Shown here one piece after another: positions 8,791-19,152 of a stretch of DNA of 64,000 bases. Origin of the DNA: Pseudomonas oryzihabitans (GTDB lineage: Bacteria; Pseudomonadota; Gammaproteobacteria; Pseudomonadales; Pseudomonadaceae). The DNA is taken from assembly GCF_024652905.1 (NCBI RefSeq), contig NZ_CP102428.1, forward strand, positions 4,510,001 to 4,574,000, read 5' to 3'. Below the pieces are notes generated by a model. The model had not been told where the DNA came from. It saw nothing but the letters and a program-made list of their open reading frames with translations, and did not search any database. Made by a program: the position numbers and the translations under genes. The stretch's first letter is position 1, and each line of letters begins with the position of its first letter.

Positions 8791-9713
8791 ATCTGCTCGC
8801 CAGCTGGCTGGGTAACGTCCCCGACTTCGCCATACCCTACGCCCTGGCGGCGCTGGGTCTGATCCTCACCGAGCGATCCGGGGTGCTGGCCCTGCATGCC
8901 GAGGGCCTGATGCTGGTGGGCGCGCTGTTCGGCATCGGTGCGCAACTGGCCCTGGGCAATGCCGGCCTGGCGCTGCTGGCGGCCATGGGCGCGGCGGCGC
9001 TGGTCTCGTTGCTGTTCGCGGTGATGGTGATCTGGCTGCGCATCAACCAGGTGATCGCCGGCCTGACCCTGGTGTTCTTCTGCCAGGGCCTCACCGGCCT
9101 GCTCGGTACCCTCTGGGGCTGGACCAACCAGCCGGTGGCCGGGCTGCAGGCGCTGGCGCTCTGGCCGCTGTCCGATCTGCCGCTGGTGGGGCGGCTGTTC
9201 CAGCAGAACCTGCTGGTCTACCTGACCCCGCTGATCTTCCTCGCGGTGATCGCCTGGCTCGAGCGCACCACCCCCGGGCTGCGCCTGCGGGCGGTGGGCG
9301 AGAATCCCCAGGCGGCCGATGCGGCGGGGCTCTCGGTGGCCGGCTACCGGTTGCTGGCGATCCTCGCCGGCGCGGCGCTGGTGGGTCTGGCCGGAGGCTA
9401 CATCGCCGTGCTCAGCACCAAGCTGTGGATCGCCGAGATGACCGGCGGCCGTGGCTGGATCGCCGTGGCCCTGGTGATCTTCGCCCGCTGGTCGCCCTGG
9501 CGCGCGCTGGCCGGGGCGCTGCTGTTCGGCTGCATCGAGGCGCTGATTCCGCAGCTGGCTGCCGCCGGGGTGCGGCTGTCGCAATACTTCATCCTGATGG
9601 CGCCCTATGCGGTCACCCTGGGCGTGATGATCTGGGTCGCCCTGGCCGGGCGTGACCGCCTGAGCCAGCCCGGCGCCCTGGGCGAAGCCTATGTTCGGGA
9701 GGAACGCCGATGA
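8787..9713 (+). CDS. ABC transporter permease 2 (BMP/nucleoside type)
   Basis: The 308-residue permease is the partner of the preceding one. TTG at 8787 is the best start: it overlaps the upstream TGA, and AGGGAGG lies at 8774-8780. Family features include ERSGVLALHAEGLMLVGA, IRINQVIAGLTL-type sequence and GENPQAADAAGLSV. The coding stop overlaps the following ATG (ATGA), so the operon continues into the hydrolase. Confidence 0.9.
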   Translation: MNLLASWLGNVPDFAIPYALAALGLILTERSGVLALHAEGLMLVGALFGIGAQLALGNAGLALLAAMGAAALVSLLFAVMVIWLRINQVIAGLTLVFFCQGLTGLLGTLWGWTNQPVAGLQALALWPLSDLPLVGRLFQQNLLVYLTPLIFLAVIAWLERTTPGLRLRAVGENPQAADAAGLSVAGYRLLAILAGAALVGLAGGYIAVLSTKLWIAEMTGGRGWIAVALVIFARWSPWRALAGALLFGCIEALIPQLAAAGVRLSQYFILMAPYAVTLGVMIWVALAGRDRLSQPGALGEAYVREERR

Positions 9714-10402
9714 ACCTGCGTGCTTTCGTCTATGAGGAGCCCCGCCTGCTGGCGCGGGCGGACTTCGCCGATTACCTGGACCCGAGCACCACGGCGGTGC
9801 TGTCCATCGACCTGCACCGCGGCCACCTGGACGCCTCGCCGGAGTGCCCCTGCCCGGCGCCCCGCGCCCGTGACCTGGTGGCGCCGGTGGACGCCTTCCA
9901 CCGCCAGGCCCGCGCCCTGGGCGTGCGCATCGTCCATGTGAAATCGGTGCTGCGCGCCAATGGCGCCGATGACCTGGGCGGTATTCCTGCGGCCTGGCGG
10001 CGGACCTTTCCGCTACACGTGGGGCCGATTCCCAATGCCGACGCCCATGCCCTGGAAAACTCGCCCTGGACCGAGCTGCTCACCAAGGTCCTGCCCGAAG
10101 ACCTGCGGGTGGAAAACAAACGGCGGCTGTCGGCCTTCTATCCCACCGACCTGGACTTCCTGCTGCGCAACCAGCGCATCACCACCGTGGTGCTGGATGG
10201 CGGCTTCACCGACTGCTGCGTGCTCAACACCGCCTTCGACGCCAGCAACCGCACCTACAGGGTGATCGTCCTGCGCGACCTGGTGCGAGGAACCGATGAA
10301 AGCCTGGAGCGGGCGGCGCTGAGCATGGTCTCCCTGCACCTGGGGCTGGTGATGGAATCCCGGGATCTGCTCGCGGCCTGGGGTACTGGCAGCGGCTCCT
10401 GA
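9710..10402 (+). CDS. Isochorismatase-family cysteine hydrolase (amidohydrolase)
   Basis: The 230-residue isochorismatase-fold protein has a likely triad of Asp in LSIDLHRGHL, Lys in VENKRRLSAF and Cys in GFTDCCVLNTAFD. Relatives cleave C-N bonds in ureidoacrylate, nicotinamide, N-carbamoyl compounds and biuret. Its ATG overlaps the permease 2 stop, which ties it to import of the substrate. It differs clearly from RutB in the same window. A nitrogen-releasing step on the imported compound is likely but unproven. Confidence 0.85.
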   Translation: MNLRAFVYEEPRLLARADFADYLDPSTTAVLSIDLHRGHLDASPECPCPAPRARDLVAPVDAFHRQARALGVRIVHVKSVLRANGADDLGGIPAAWRRTFPLHVGPIPNADAHALENSPWTELLTKVLPEDLRVENKRRLSAFYPTDLDFLLRNQRITTVVLDGGFTDCCVLNTAFDASNRTYRVIVLRDLVRGTDESLERAALSMVSLHLGLVMESRDLLAAWGTGSGS

Positions 10403-10411
10403 CCGCGGTCC

Positions 10412-10500
10412 GTTGGGCTTCGGCGATGGAGCCGTCTCAACCCAACCTACGTGGGAGCTGCAGCTACCGTAGGTTGGGTTGAGCGTCAGCGAAGCCCAAC
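10412..10500. repeat. Paired REP element at the end of the nucleobase operon
   Basis: GTTGGGCTTCGG... and its inverted copy ...GCGAAGCCCAAC face each other around CAACCTACG / CGTAGGTTGGG arms. It lies between convergent genes (hydrolase and glycosyltransferase) and may serve as a bidirectional 3' end. Confidence 0.85.
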
Positions 10501-10503
10501 GTC

Positions 10504-12183
10504 TCAGGGCACCTGGGGCGACACCATGAAGGCACGGAAGCGCTCCTTGAGATTGCCGGGCCGTGCGCCCTGCCAGAGCAGCTGCCAGCCTGGCGGTACC
10601 GCCACGGCTTCGTGCCATTCGTCCTGCACCACCAGCACCCGGCACGGCACCTGGTGCAGACCGCTCAGCTCCTGCGGGGGATAGCCACTGTAGACGTGCA
10701 GCATGGAGCGTTCCGACTCGCCCAGGCCGTAGCTGGCCACGCAATTCGTCGGTGGCAGTACCCGGTGCAGGGCGGTGAAGGGCCGTGCATAGCTGTTGCC
10801 CAGGTCGACCCAGGGTAGCCAGAGGCTGTTGGCCAGACTCCAGCTCACGGTGAGGCCGACGAACCAGAGACTGCTGGGTGCCAGGCGTCTGTGCAGCCCT
10901 AGCGCCAGTCCCCAGCCGAGCAGCGCCAACGCGGCGAGGATCCAGGCCAGCAGGCCTACCGACAGCCGTTCAGTGAGCGGCAGATGGTCCCGGACCAGCG
11001 CTGGCCAGGGCAGCGGCCACCCCAGCGCCAGGCCGAAACCGCCCAGGGCCAGCAAGGCGATGATCGGCGTCCAGAAGGCCAGCCCGAGGGTGCGCCCAAG
11101 GGCAGCGAGTACGGGCGGAGGCTGCAGGCGCGCGGCAAGCAGCGCCAGGGCCGGAAACAGCGGCAGCAGATAGAGGCTGCGGAACACCGCCGACTTGAGC
11201 AGCACCGCTAGGCAGACGATGGCATAGAGCACCACCGTAGCCAGTCCTGGATGCCGACCCAGGCGCTTCAGCGGGCTGCCACCACGGCGATACAGCTGCC
11301 AAAGCGTGGCGCCGAGCAGGATCAACCCGGTAGGAAAGGACAGCGCCAGCAGATCCGCCAGGCTGGAAGCCAGGCCATCGGTATCGCTGTTGCGCACCTC
11401 CAGGCCGAAGAAGCGGCCGATGTTGTTGGTCCACAGCCAGGTATGGAACAGCTCCGGCGCCCGGTGCCAGAGCAGCGCCGGCCAGACCAGCAGCCAGGGC
11501 AGGGCGGCCAGGCTGGCGGCGAGCAGCCAGTGACGCCCTTCCGGCTCGACCAGCCGCCGCGGCCAGCAGAGCGCGCAGAGCAGTCCGGTGAGGCCCAGCA
11601 CCCCGGGCACCAGCAGGCCCTTGCTCATGAAGGCGATACCCAGGCCGCTGCCGAACAGCAGGCCCTGGCGCCAGGGGTGGCGGTTGTCGTGCAGGTGCGC
11701 GGCCAGCCCGGCGAGGCCCAGGGTGGCGCCGGCCAGCTGAGGCACGTCGGCGATCAGCAGATGACTGTGCTGCACCACCCCGAGCATGCCCAGCAGCGCG
11801 AGCACCGCCTCGCGCTGGCGGCCGGGCAGCAGTCGCCCGGTCAGCCAGGCGAGCGCGGCCAGGGTCACCAGCATCCAGCCCAGTACCGCCAGCCGCGCAC
11901 CGTTGGGCGCGCTCAACCAGGGCGCGGACAACCGCGCGGCCAGGGCGCCGGTCCAGTACATCAGCGGCGGCTTTTCCATGAAGGGCGCGGTACCGACGCG
12001 AGGAGTCAGCCAGTCCGGGGTGGTGAGGAAATTCCACACCATGCCGAAGGAATAGGGCTCGTCGGCCTTCCACAGTCCACGGCCGAACAGTCCGGCGAGC
12101 AGGTAGGCGGCCAGGCAGCCGAGCAGCAAGGCCCGCTCCAGCTGTGTGGCTCTTGGGGAGGCAGGGGAAGAAGAGGGGAGCAC
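10504..12183 (-). CDS. Glycosyltransferase family 39 / ArnT-like membrane protein
   Basis: The 559-residue membrane protein resembles dolichyl-phosphate-mannose or ArnT-type glycosyltransferases, which use lipid-linked sugars at the periplasmic face. The first extracytoplasmic loop has the family's acidic motif (GLWKADEPYSFGMVWNFL), followed by FMEKPPLMYWTGAL. About 11 hydrophobic segments follow, then a small C-terminal periplasmic domain. No arn genes are nearby, so it is probably not the lipid A aminoarabinose transferase itself. The acceptor is unknown. Confidence 0.82.
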   Translation of the reverse strand: MLPSSSPASPRATQLERALLLGCLAAYLLAGLFGRGLWKADEPYSFGMVWNFLTTPDWLTPRVGTAPFMEKPPLMYWTGALAARLSAPWLSAPNGARLAVLGWMLVTLAALAWLTGRLLPGRQREAVLALLGMLGVVQHSHLLIADVPQLAGATLGLAGLAAHLHDNRHPWRQGLLFGSGLGIAFMSKGLLVPGVLGLTGLLCALCWPRRLVEPEGRHWLLAASLAALPWLLVWPALLWHRAPELFHTWLWTNNIGRFFGLEVRNSDTDGLASSLADLLALSFPTGLILLGATLWQLYRRGGSPLKRLGRHPGLATVVLYAIVCLAVLLKSAVFRSLYLLPLFPALALLAARLQPPPVLAALGRTLGLAFWTPIIALLALGGFGLALGWPLPWPALVRDHLPLTERLSVGLLAWILAALALLGWGLALGLHRRLAPSSLWFVGLTVSWSLANSLWLPWVDLGNSYARPFTALHRVLPPTNCVASYGLGESERSMLHVYSGYPPQELSGLHQVPCRVLVVQDEWHEAVAVPPGWQLLWQGARPGNLKERFRAFMVSPQVP

Positions 12184-12330
12184 GGCAGGGACTCTTGGCG
12201 GAATCCTGCCGGTATACGGGAGTTGGCTTAGAGGGGGCTTAAGAGGTTGCCCGAGGCAACGTGCATGGGTACGGCGGGGCTGACTGATTGTCCGCCGATA
12301 TTGCTGTTCCTACGGAAAATGGAGCACTGC

Positions 12331-12399
12331 CAATCGCGGCCATGGGCCGCTCCTACAGGTCTAGTCCGAACCTGTAGGAGCGGCCCATGGCCGCGATTG
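12331..12399. repeat. Perfect 30-bp inverted repeat (CGCGGCCATGGGCCGC family)
   Basis: The 30 bases at 12331-12360 are the exact reverse complement of 12370-12399, around a nine-base loop. Each arm contains CATGGGCCGCTCCTACAG. A sister element with one mismatch is at 17529-17592. It lies in a 389-base gene-free gap between divergent genes and is REP/BIME-like. Confidence 0.9.
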
Positions 12400-12527
12400 C
12401 TGAGGGTTAGCTATAGGGCCCTGGCGGGTTACAGAGGGCTGCTGGTGGTTCTTGTCTCGAACAGCCTCTCCCCCAAACCTCGACAAGCAGCCAGAGCGCC
12501 GATAAGCCAGGCTGGACGAACTGTAAT

Positions 12528-12560
12528 GTTGGGCTTCGCTGCGCTCAGCGCCAACCTACG
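12528..12560. repeat. Single REP unit upstream of the hisN stop
   Basis: GTTGGGCTTCGCTGCGCTCA followed by GCGCCAACCTACG is one arm of the common REP family of this window. It has an internal hairpin potential (GGGCTTCGCTGCGC/GCGC) and lies just beyond the 3' end of hisN. Confidence 0.8.
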
Positions 12561-12572
12561 AAAGTGGGCGTC

Positions 12573-14515
<1,943 letters not shown>

Positions 14516-14516
14516 C

Positions 14517-14522
14517 TACAAT
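14517..14522 (+). promoter_or_regulatory. Probable -10 box of the acyltransferase gene
   Basis: TACAAT is a near-perfect sigma-70 -10 hexamer, but no good -35 lies 16-18 bases upstream. Transcription from it would start near 14529. That makes ATG 14531 essentially leaderless and favours the GTG at 14561 as the translation start. Confidence 0.45.
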
Positions 14523-14560
14523 CGGGACGCATGGCTCCAAACACCAGGCGTGAGGTATCC

Positions 14561-15661
14561 GTGCAGACCGTTCAGGATTACGTTGGCGGCAAGAACAACA
14601 ATCTCAATCTGATTCGCATGATCGCGGCGCTCGCCGTGGTCTTCAGTCACAGCTTCGCTATCTCCAGTGGCACGGCCACGGCGGAACCGGGACGCGAGAG
14701 CCTGGGCATGACCCTGGGCGACATCGCGGTCGACATCTTCTTCATCACCAGCGGCTTTCTGGTCACCAAGAGTCTGCTCAGCCGCGCCGACATCATCGAC
14801 TTCGTCTGGGGCCGCGCCCTGCGCGTGGTACCGGGCCTATTGGTGATGCTGGTGCTGACGGTGCTGGGCCTGGGTGCCTGGCTGACCCGGGCACCCTTGC
14901 AGGATTACCTGAGCGATCCCCAGACCTGGTTCTATCTGTTCAAGAACACCGGCCTGATCGCTGGCGCCGAATTCGACCTGCCCGGGCTGTTCGAGGGCAA
15001 TCCCTTGCAGACCATCGTCAATGGCTCGCTGTGGACGCTGCCTTTCGAGGTGGGCATGTACGGCGCCCTGGCGCTGCTCTGGTTGTTCGTGCTCTGGCTG
15101 CGGCTGGACAGTCGCCACTTCCAGCGCGCCATCCTGCTGTTCGCTGTGGGCGCGGCGCTGTTCAAGCTGTTCGCCTACTATTTCTTCGCCAGCGAATCGC
15201 ACCTGCTGCGGCTGTTCCAGATGTTCTTCCTGGGCGGTGCCTTCTATGTGCTGCGTGGCTACATCCCCCTGACGCGGGCGGCCTTCGCCGCCGCCGTGGC
15301 GCTGCTGGCGGTGGCGATGCCCGACCGCGACAGCTTCTACCTGGTCTACAACCTGACGCTGGGCTATGTGCTGCTCTATCTCGCCTTCGTGCCGGCCGGC
15401 CGCATCCGTGCCTTCAACGAAGTGGGTGACTACTCCTACGGCCTCTACATCTACTCCTTTCCCGTGCAGCAGACCCTGGCGGCGGTGATCCCCGGCATCG
15501 AGGCCTGGACCATGGTGCTGCTTTCCATCGGCATCACCCTGCCGCTGGCGGTGGTGTCCTGGTTCCTGGTGGAACGCCATGCCCTGGGCTATCGCCAGGC
15601 CTGCGCGACCGGCACCAAGGCCGTGTGGAAGCGCCTGGCACCGCGTGCTCGGGTTGGCTGA
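14561..15661 (+). CDS. Acyltransferase 3 family membrane protein (OafA/YrhL-like)
   Basis: The protein has about 366 residues and roughly ten hydrophobic segments. It begins with the family pattern NNNLNLIRMIAALAVVFSHS, where the Arg and His are the expected catalytic region, followed by VDIFFITSGFLVTKSL. Members O-acylate surface polysaccharides or lipids with acetyl or other acyl groups. GTG at 14561 is preferred because GAGG lies at 14552; an in-frame ATG at 14531 would add ten residues. A second member of the family is at 37055-38107. Confidence 0.85.
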   Translation: MQTVQDYVGGKNNNLNLIRMIAALAVVFSHSFAISSGTATAEPGRESLGMTLGDIAVDIFFITSGFLVTKSLLSRADIIDFVWGRALRVVPGLLVMLVLTVLGLGAWLTRAPLQDYLSDPQTWFYLFKNTGLIAGAEFDLPGLFEGNPLQTIVNGSLWTLPFEVGMYGALALLWLFVLWLRLDSRHFQRAILLFAVGAALFKLFAYYFFASESHLLRLFQMFFLGGAFYVLRGYIPLTRAAFAAAVALLAVAMPDRDSFYLVYNLTLGYVLLYLAFVPAGRIRAFNEVGDYSYGLYIYSFPVQQTLAAVIPGIEAWTMVLLSIGITLPLAVVSWFLVERHALGYRQACATGTKAVWKRLAPRARVG

Positions 15662-15779
15662 GCGGCCTGTCAGGCGGCGGTAGCCTGGGTGGCCAGCACC
15701 GGGGTGTAACAGGATGCGAGCCTTTTGCCCTCCAGGGCGGTCGTAACAAGGCATTGCTCAACCAAGGACGCCCCTTTCC

Positions 15780-16886
15780 ATGCTCGCCGCCCTCAAAGAC
15801 GAAACCCTGCTGCTGGTCGCCATCGGTGCCACGGTGCTGGCCTATGTGTTCGAACACGCCCTGCTCGGCGGTGGCCAGACCCTGGCGCTGATCGCCGCCG
15901 GCGGGTTGATCGCCGCCATCATCTGCGCGGCCATGCGCGTGGCCCATCACGCCGAACTGCTGGCGGAAAAGGTCGGCGATCCCTATGGCACCATGATCCT
16001 GACCCTTTCCGCCGTGCTGGTGGAGGTGATCATCCTGGCGATCATGATGAGCCACGACCATTCGCCGACCCTGGCCCGCGACACCATCTATGCCGCAGTG
16101 ATGCTGGACATGAACGGCATCATCGGCCTGGCCGCGCTGCTCGGTGGCCTCAAGCACGGCGAGCAGCCCTACAACGACGACTCCAGTCGCAGCTACGGGG
16201 TGATGATCATCACCGCGGTGAGCATCTCCATGCTGGTGCCGGAATTCATTCCCTCGGCCCAGTGGCACGTCTATTCCTTCTTCACCATCGGCGCCATGGC
16301 GCTGCTCTATACCCTGTTCCTGCGCATGCAGACCGGTCCGCACAGCTATTTCTTCAGCTACAACTACCCGGACAAGAAGCGCAAGCGCCCGGCGGTCGAG
16401 GGCGAAGCCGCCACCGCCGGCCATGGTGAAAGCAGCGCCACCCTGTCCATCGCCATGCTGATCGTCGGCATCGTCGCCACCGGAGCCCTGGCCGAGGTGA
16501 TGTCCAAGTCGCTGGATACTGGGCTGGAAGGTCTGGCCGTGCCGGCCCTGGTCCCGGCGCTGGTGGTGGCGGTGATCTCCGCCAGCCCCGAAATCCTCAC
16601 CGCCCTGCGCGCGGCCATGGCCAATCGCATGCAGTCGGTTATCAACATCGCCCTGGGCGCCAGCCTGTCCACGGTGATCCTCACCGTACCGGTGGTGGAG
16701 GCGATCGCGCTGTATAACGGTCAGCCGATCCAGATGGCCATGACGCCGGTGCAGACGGTGATGATGGCCGTGACCCTGATCGTCGCCGCCATCAACCTCA
16801 ACGATGGCGAGACCAACGCCATCGAGGGCATGACCCACTTCGTGCTGTTCGGCACCTTCATCATGCTGACCATCCTCGGTCTCTAG
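15780..16886 (+). CDS. Calcium:proton antiporter, CaCA family (ChaA-like)
   Basis: The 368-residue protein has two homologous halves of hydrophobic segments, each holding a conserved acidic repeat: LVEVIILAIMM in the first and SASPEILTALRAAMANR in the second. A charged cytoplasmic linker (KKRKRPAVEGE) separates them. ChaA-type proteins export Ca2+, K+ or Na+ in exchange for protons. A DedA gene follows nine bases downstream, so the two are probably co-transcribed. Confidence 0.85.
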   Translation: MLAALKDETLLLVAIGATVLAYVFEHALLGGGQTLALIAAGGLIAAIICAAMRVAHHAELLAEKVGDPYGTMILTLSAVLVEVIILAIMMSHDHSPTLARDTIYAAVMLDMNGIIGLAALLGGLKHGEQPYNDDSSRSYGVMIITAVSISMLVPEFIPSAQWHVYSFFTIGAMALLYTLFLRMQTGPHSYFFSYNYPDKKRKRPAVEGEAATAGHGESSATLSIAMLIVGIVATGALAEVMSKSLDTGLEGLAVPALVPALVVAVISASPEILTALRAAMANRMQSVINIALGASLSTVILTVPVVEAIALYNGQPIQMAMTPVQTVMMAVTLIVAAINLNDGETNAIEGMTHFVLFGTFIMLTILGL

Positions 16887-16895
16887 GGCGGTGCC

Positions 16896-17459
16896 ATGAT
16901 CGACAGCGAGGTCATCAGCAACTACGGCTACGGCGCGGCGGTTTTGGGTGCTCTGGTGGAAGGCGACGGTGTCGCCATCCTGGCCGGCATCGCCGCACGG
17001 CACGGCTACCTGCTGTTTCCCCTCACGGCGCTGTGCGTGGCCCTGGGCGGCTTCATCGGCGATCAGACGCTGTTCTATCTCGGCCGTCGCTATGGCGACC
17101 GCATCCTCGGCCGCTTCAAACGCCAGCAGGCGCGCATCGACTGGCTGCGCAGCCGCATCCATCGCCACGAAGCGTTGTGGATCATCGGTATCCGCTTCGC
17201 CTATGGCTTCCGCCTGATCGGCCCGCTGCTGATCGGTGCCAGCGGCGTGCGGCCGCGGCGGTTCCTGTTCTTCAACATCATCGGCGCCCTGCTGTGGGGC
17301 TTCGTCATGACCGGCATCGGCTACGCGGTGGGGGAGATCCTGCGGGATTTCTTCGCCGAGCATCATGTGTCGACGCACTGGTTGATCGCGGCGGCGATCT
17401 GCGTGGTGGTGCTGTTCATCGGCGCCCGCGCCGTGTTGCGGCGGCGGGAGGGGGTGTAG
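16896..17459 (+). CDS. DedA family membrane protein
   Basis: The 187-residue membrane protein has the DedA/VTT features: an N-terminal EGDGVAILAG re-entrant segment, GDQTLFYLGRRYGDRIL, and the arginine-rich RFAYGFRLIGPLLIGASGV. DedA proteins support phospholipid flipping and proton-dependent envelope homeostasis. It probably shares a transcript with the antiporter upstream. Confidence 0.87.
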   Translation: MIDSEVISNYGYGAAVLGALVEGDGVAILAGIAARHGYLLFPLTALCVALGGFIGDQTLFYLGRRYGDRILGRFKRQQARIDWLRSRIHRHEALWIIGIRFAYGFRLIGPLLIGASGVRPRRFLFFNIIGALLWGFVMTGIGYAVGEILRDFFAEHHVSTHWLIAAAICVVVLFIGARAVLRRREGV

Positions 17460-17471
17460 GGGGGAGGCTTT

Positions 17472-17502
17472 GTAGGTTGGGTTGAGCGGAGCGAAGCCCA
17501 AC
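17472..17502. repeat. Single REP unit after the DedA gene
   Basis: GTAGGTTGGGTTGAGCGGAG followed by CGAAGCCCAAC is one REP arm of the family dispersed through this window. It lies just beyond the DedA stop. Confidence 0.8.
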
Positions 17503-17528
17503 GGTACGTAGACCTGAACCTCGCTGGA

Positions 17529-17592
17529 ATCGCGGCCATGGGCCGCTCCTACAGCAGCTGGTCATCCTGTAGGAGCGGCCAATGGCCGCGAT
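17529..17592. repeat. Near-perfect 26-bp inverted repeat (CGCGGCCATGGGCCGC family)
   Basis: The arms at 17529-17554 and 17567-17592 pair with one mismatch (CCCATGG versus CCAATGG) around a 12-base loop. It is the sister of 12331-12399. The 270-base gap between the DedA gene and ilvE contains this, a REP unit and a terminator, and no gene. Confidence 0.88.
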
Positions 17593-17685
17593 AGGTGAGT
17601 TGCCAGCGAGGCGAAACGAGTTTCGGCAGATCGCTCGATAAACAGCCAGGGCGGCAGCAATGGCATCAATCTGGTTTACCTAAAC

Positions 17686-17712
17686 GAAAAAGGCGCCCTG
17701 AGGCGCCTTCTT
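17686..17712. terminator. Bidirectional rho-independent terminator of ilvE
   Basis: AAGGCGCC at 17690-17697 pairs with GGCGCCTT at 17702-17709 around CTGA. It has an A-tract on the left and TTCTTC on the right. It lies 20 bases beyond the ilvE stop, and the A-tract gives a U-tract on the minus strand. Confidence 0.88.
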
Positions 17713-17731
17713 CACACTAAACCAACCCAAG

Positions 17732-18751
17732 TCAGACCTTGACGATCCAACCCTCCGGCGCCGGCTTGTCGCCGGTCTGGATGCCGGTCAGTTCCTCGTA
17801 CAGCTTGCGCGTCACCGGGCCGACGTCGGTCAGGCTGTGGAAGACGTGCAGCTTCTCGCCGTACTGGATGCCGCCAATGGGGGTGATGACCGCCGCAGTG
17901 CCGCAGGCGCCGGCTTCGACGAACTGGTCGAGCTGGTCGATAAAGACGTCGCCCTCGACCACGTCCAGGTTCAGCCGCTCGCGGGCCAGTTCCATCAGCG
18001 ACATGCGGGTCACGCCCGGCAGCACGGATTCGGAGCGCGGAGTGACGAACTTGCCGTCGCCGGTGATGGCGAAGAAGTTGGCCGAGCCGACTTCCTCGAT
18101 CTTGCGGTGGGTCAGGGGATCCAGGTAGATGCAGTCGGCGAAGCCTTCGGCCTTGGCCTGGGCGCCGGGCATCAGGCTGGCGGCGTAGTTGCCGCCGACC
18201 TTGGCGGCACCGGTGCCCTGGGGCGCGGCGCGGTCATAGCCGGAGATCACGAAGTTGTGCGGGGTCATGCCGCCCTTGAAGTAGGCGCCGACCGGGATGC
18301 CGAATACCACGAAGTGGAACTCGGGGGCGGTGCGCACGCCGATGTTGTCACCCACGCCGATGACGAAGGGCCGCAGGTAGAAGGCGCCGCCGGTGCCGTG
18401 GGGTGGGATCCAGGCCTCGTTGGCCTTGACCACCTGCTGGCAGGCATCGATGAACATCTCGGTGGGGACCGGCGGCATCAGCAGGCGGGCGCAGCTCTTG
18501 TGCATGCGCGCGGCGTTGCGGTCGGGGCGGAACAGGTTGATGGAGCCGTCCTGGCAGCGATAGGCCTTGAGGCCTTCGAAGCACTGCTGGCCGTAGTGGA
18601 TGGCCGTGGAGCCTTCGCTGATGTGCAACTGGTTGTCGCGAGTCAGCTCGCCGGGTTCCCAGCTGCCGTTGCGATAGGTGGCGATATAGCGGAAGTCGGT
18701 CTTGATGTAGTCGAAACCGAGGGTCTTCCAATCGATGTCCGCAGCGCTCAT
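17732..18751 (-). CDS. ilvE: Branched-chain amino acid aminotransferase
   Basis: The 339-residue fold-type IV PLP aminotransferase makes the last step of leucine, isoleucine and valine synthesis. The segments ISEGSTAIHYGQQCFEGLKA, AAKVGGNYAASL (PLP lysine region) and IEEVGSANFFAI are typical of the longer BCAT subgroup. The ATG at 18749-18751 gives a standard length. It is a single-gene unit followed by a strong terminator. Confidence 0.93.
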   Translation of the reverse strand: MSAADIDWKTLGFDYIKTDFRYIATYRNGSWEPGELTRDNQLHISEGSTAIHYGQQCFEGLKAYRCQDGSINLFRPDRNAARMHKSCARLLMPPVPTEMFIDACQQVVKANEAWIPPHGTGGAFYLRPFVIGVGDNIGVRTAPEFHFVVFGIPVGAYFKGGMTPHNFVISGYDRAAPQGTGAAKVGGNYAASLMPGAQAKAEGFADCIYLDPLTHRKIEEVGSANFFAITGDGKFVTPRSESVLPGVTRMSLMELARERLNLDVVEGDVFIDQLDQFVEAGACGTAAVITPIGGIQYGEKLHVFHSLTDVGPVTRKLYEELTGIQTGDKPAPEGWIVKV

Positions 18752-18852
18752 AGATCCTCGCAGTGCTCTCCGGCGGCTTGGCCGGTCGTTTCGTGGTCGG
18801 GCCGTACGCCTCACCGGCGACGGTTAAAAGGGGGGACGAGGCGGGCTCGTCG

Positions 18853-19015
18853 CTAGGTTCTGTATGAAAAGTCGCCGAGCGAAGGTCAGGCAAGGCAAAA
18901 ATCAGCGAGGAAGCGGACCGGGCTCGCGAACGAGTTTACGAGTGGTAAATGAGCATTCCGAGCTGATTTTTAACGCAGCATCACCGAGCGCAGGCACTTT
19001 TCGTACAGAGCCTAG
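18853..19015. mobile_element. MITE-like element with CTAG ends and terminal inverted repeats
   Basis: The 163-bp block starts CTAGGTTCTGTATGAAAAGT and ends with the inverse of CTAGGCTCTGTACGAAAAGT: an 18 of 20 match. A second inverted pair inside (AAAAATCAGC near 18898 and GCTGATTTTT near 18960) makes it nearly palindromic overall. It has no coding capacity. CTAG at both ends is compatible with insertion by an IS5-type transposase, and the inner sequence resembles IS-end sequences common in pseudomonads. Confidence 0.75.
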
Positions 19016-19152
19016 ACTGTGAAAGATACCGCTTATCCGGACCTCTGGGGGCACCTTTCAGCCAATCGGATCTCCAAAGACTGAAGCTGGCCCTTTGCCG
19101 CCTCTGCCTGTTGCTTCAGGCTGGGTGTGCGGGTCGCCACCAGGAGTCTGTT

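Noticed and set aside
15534-17501. 655-codon frame antisense to the antiporter and DedA genes
   Set aside because: His/Gln/Gly-rich shadow translation covering two well-recognised genes.
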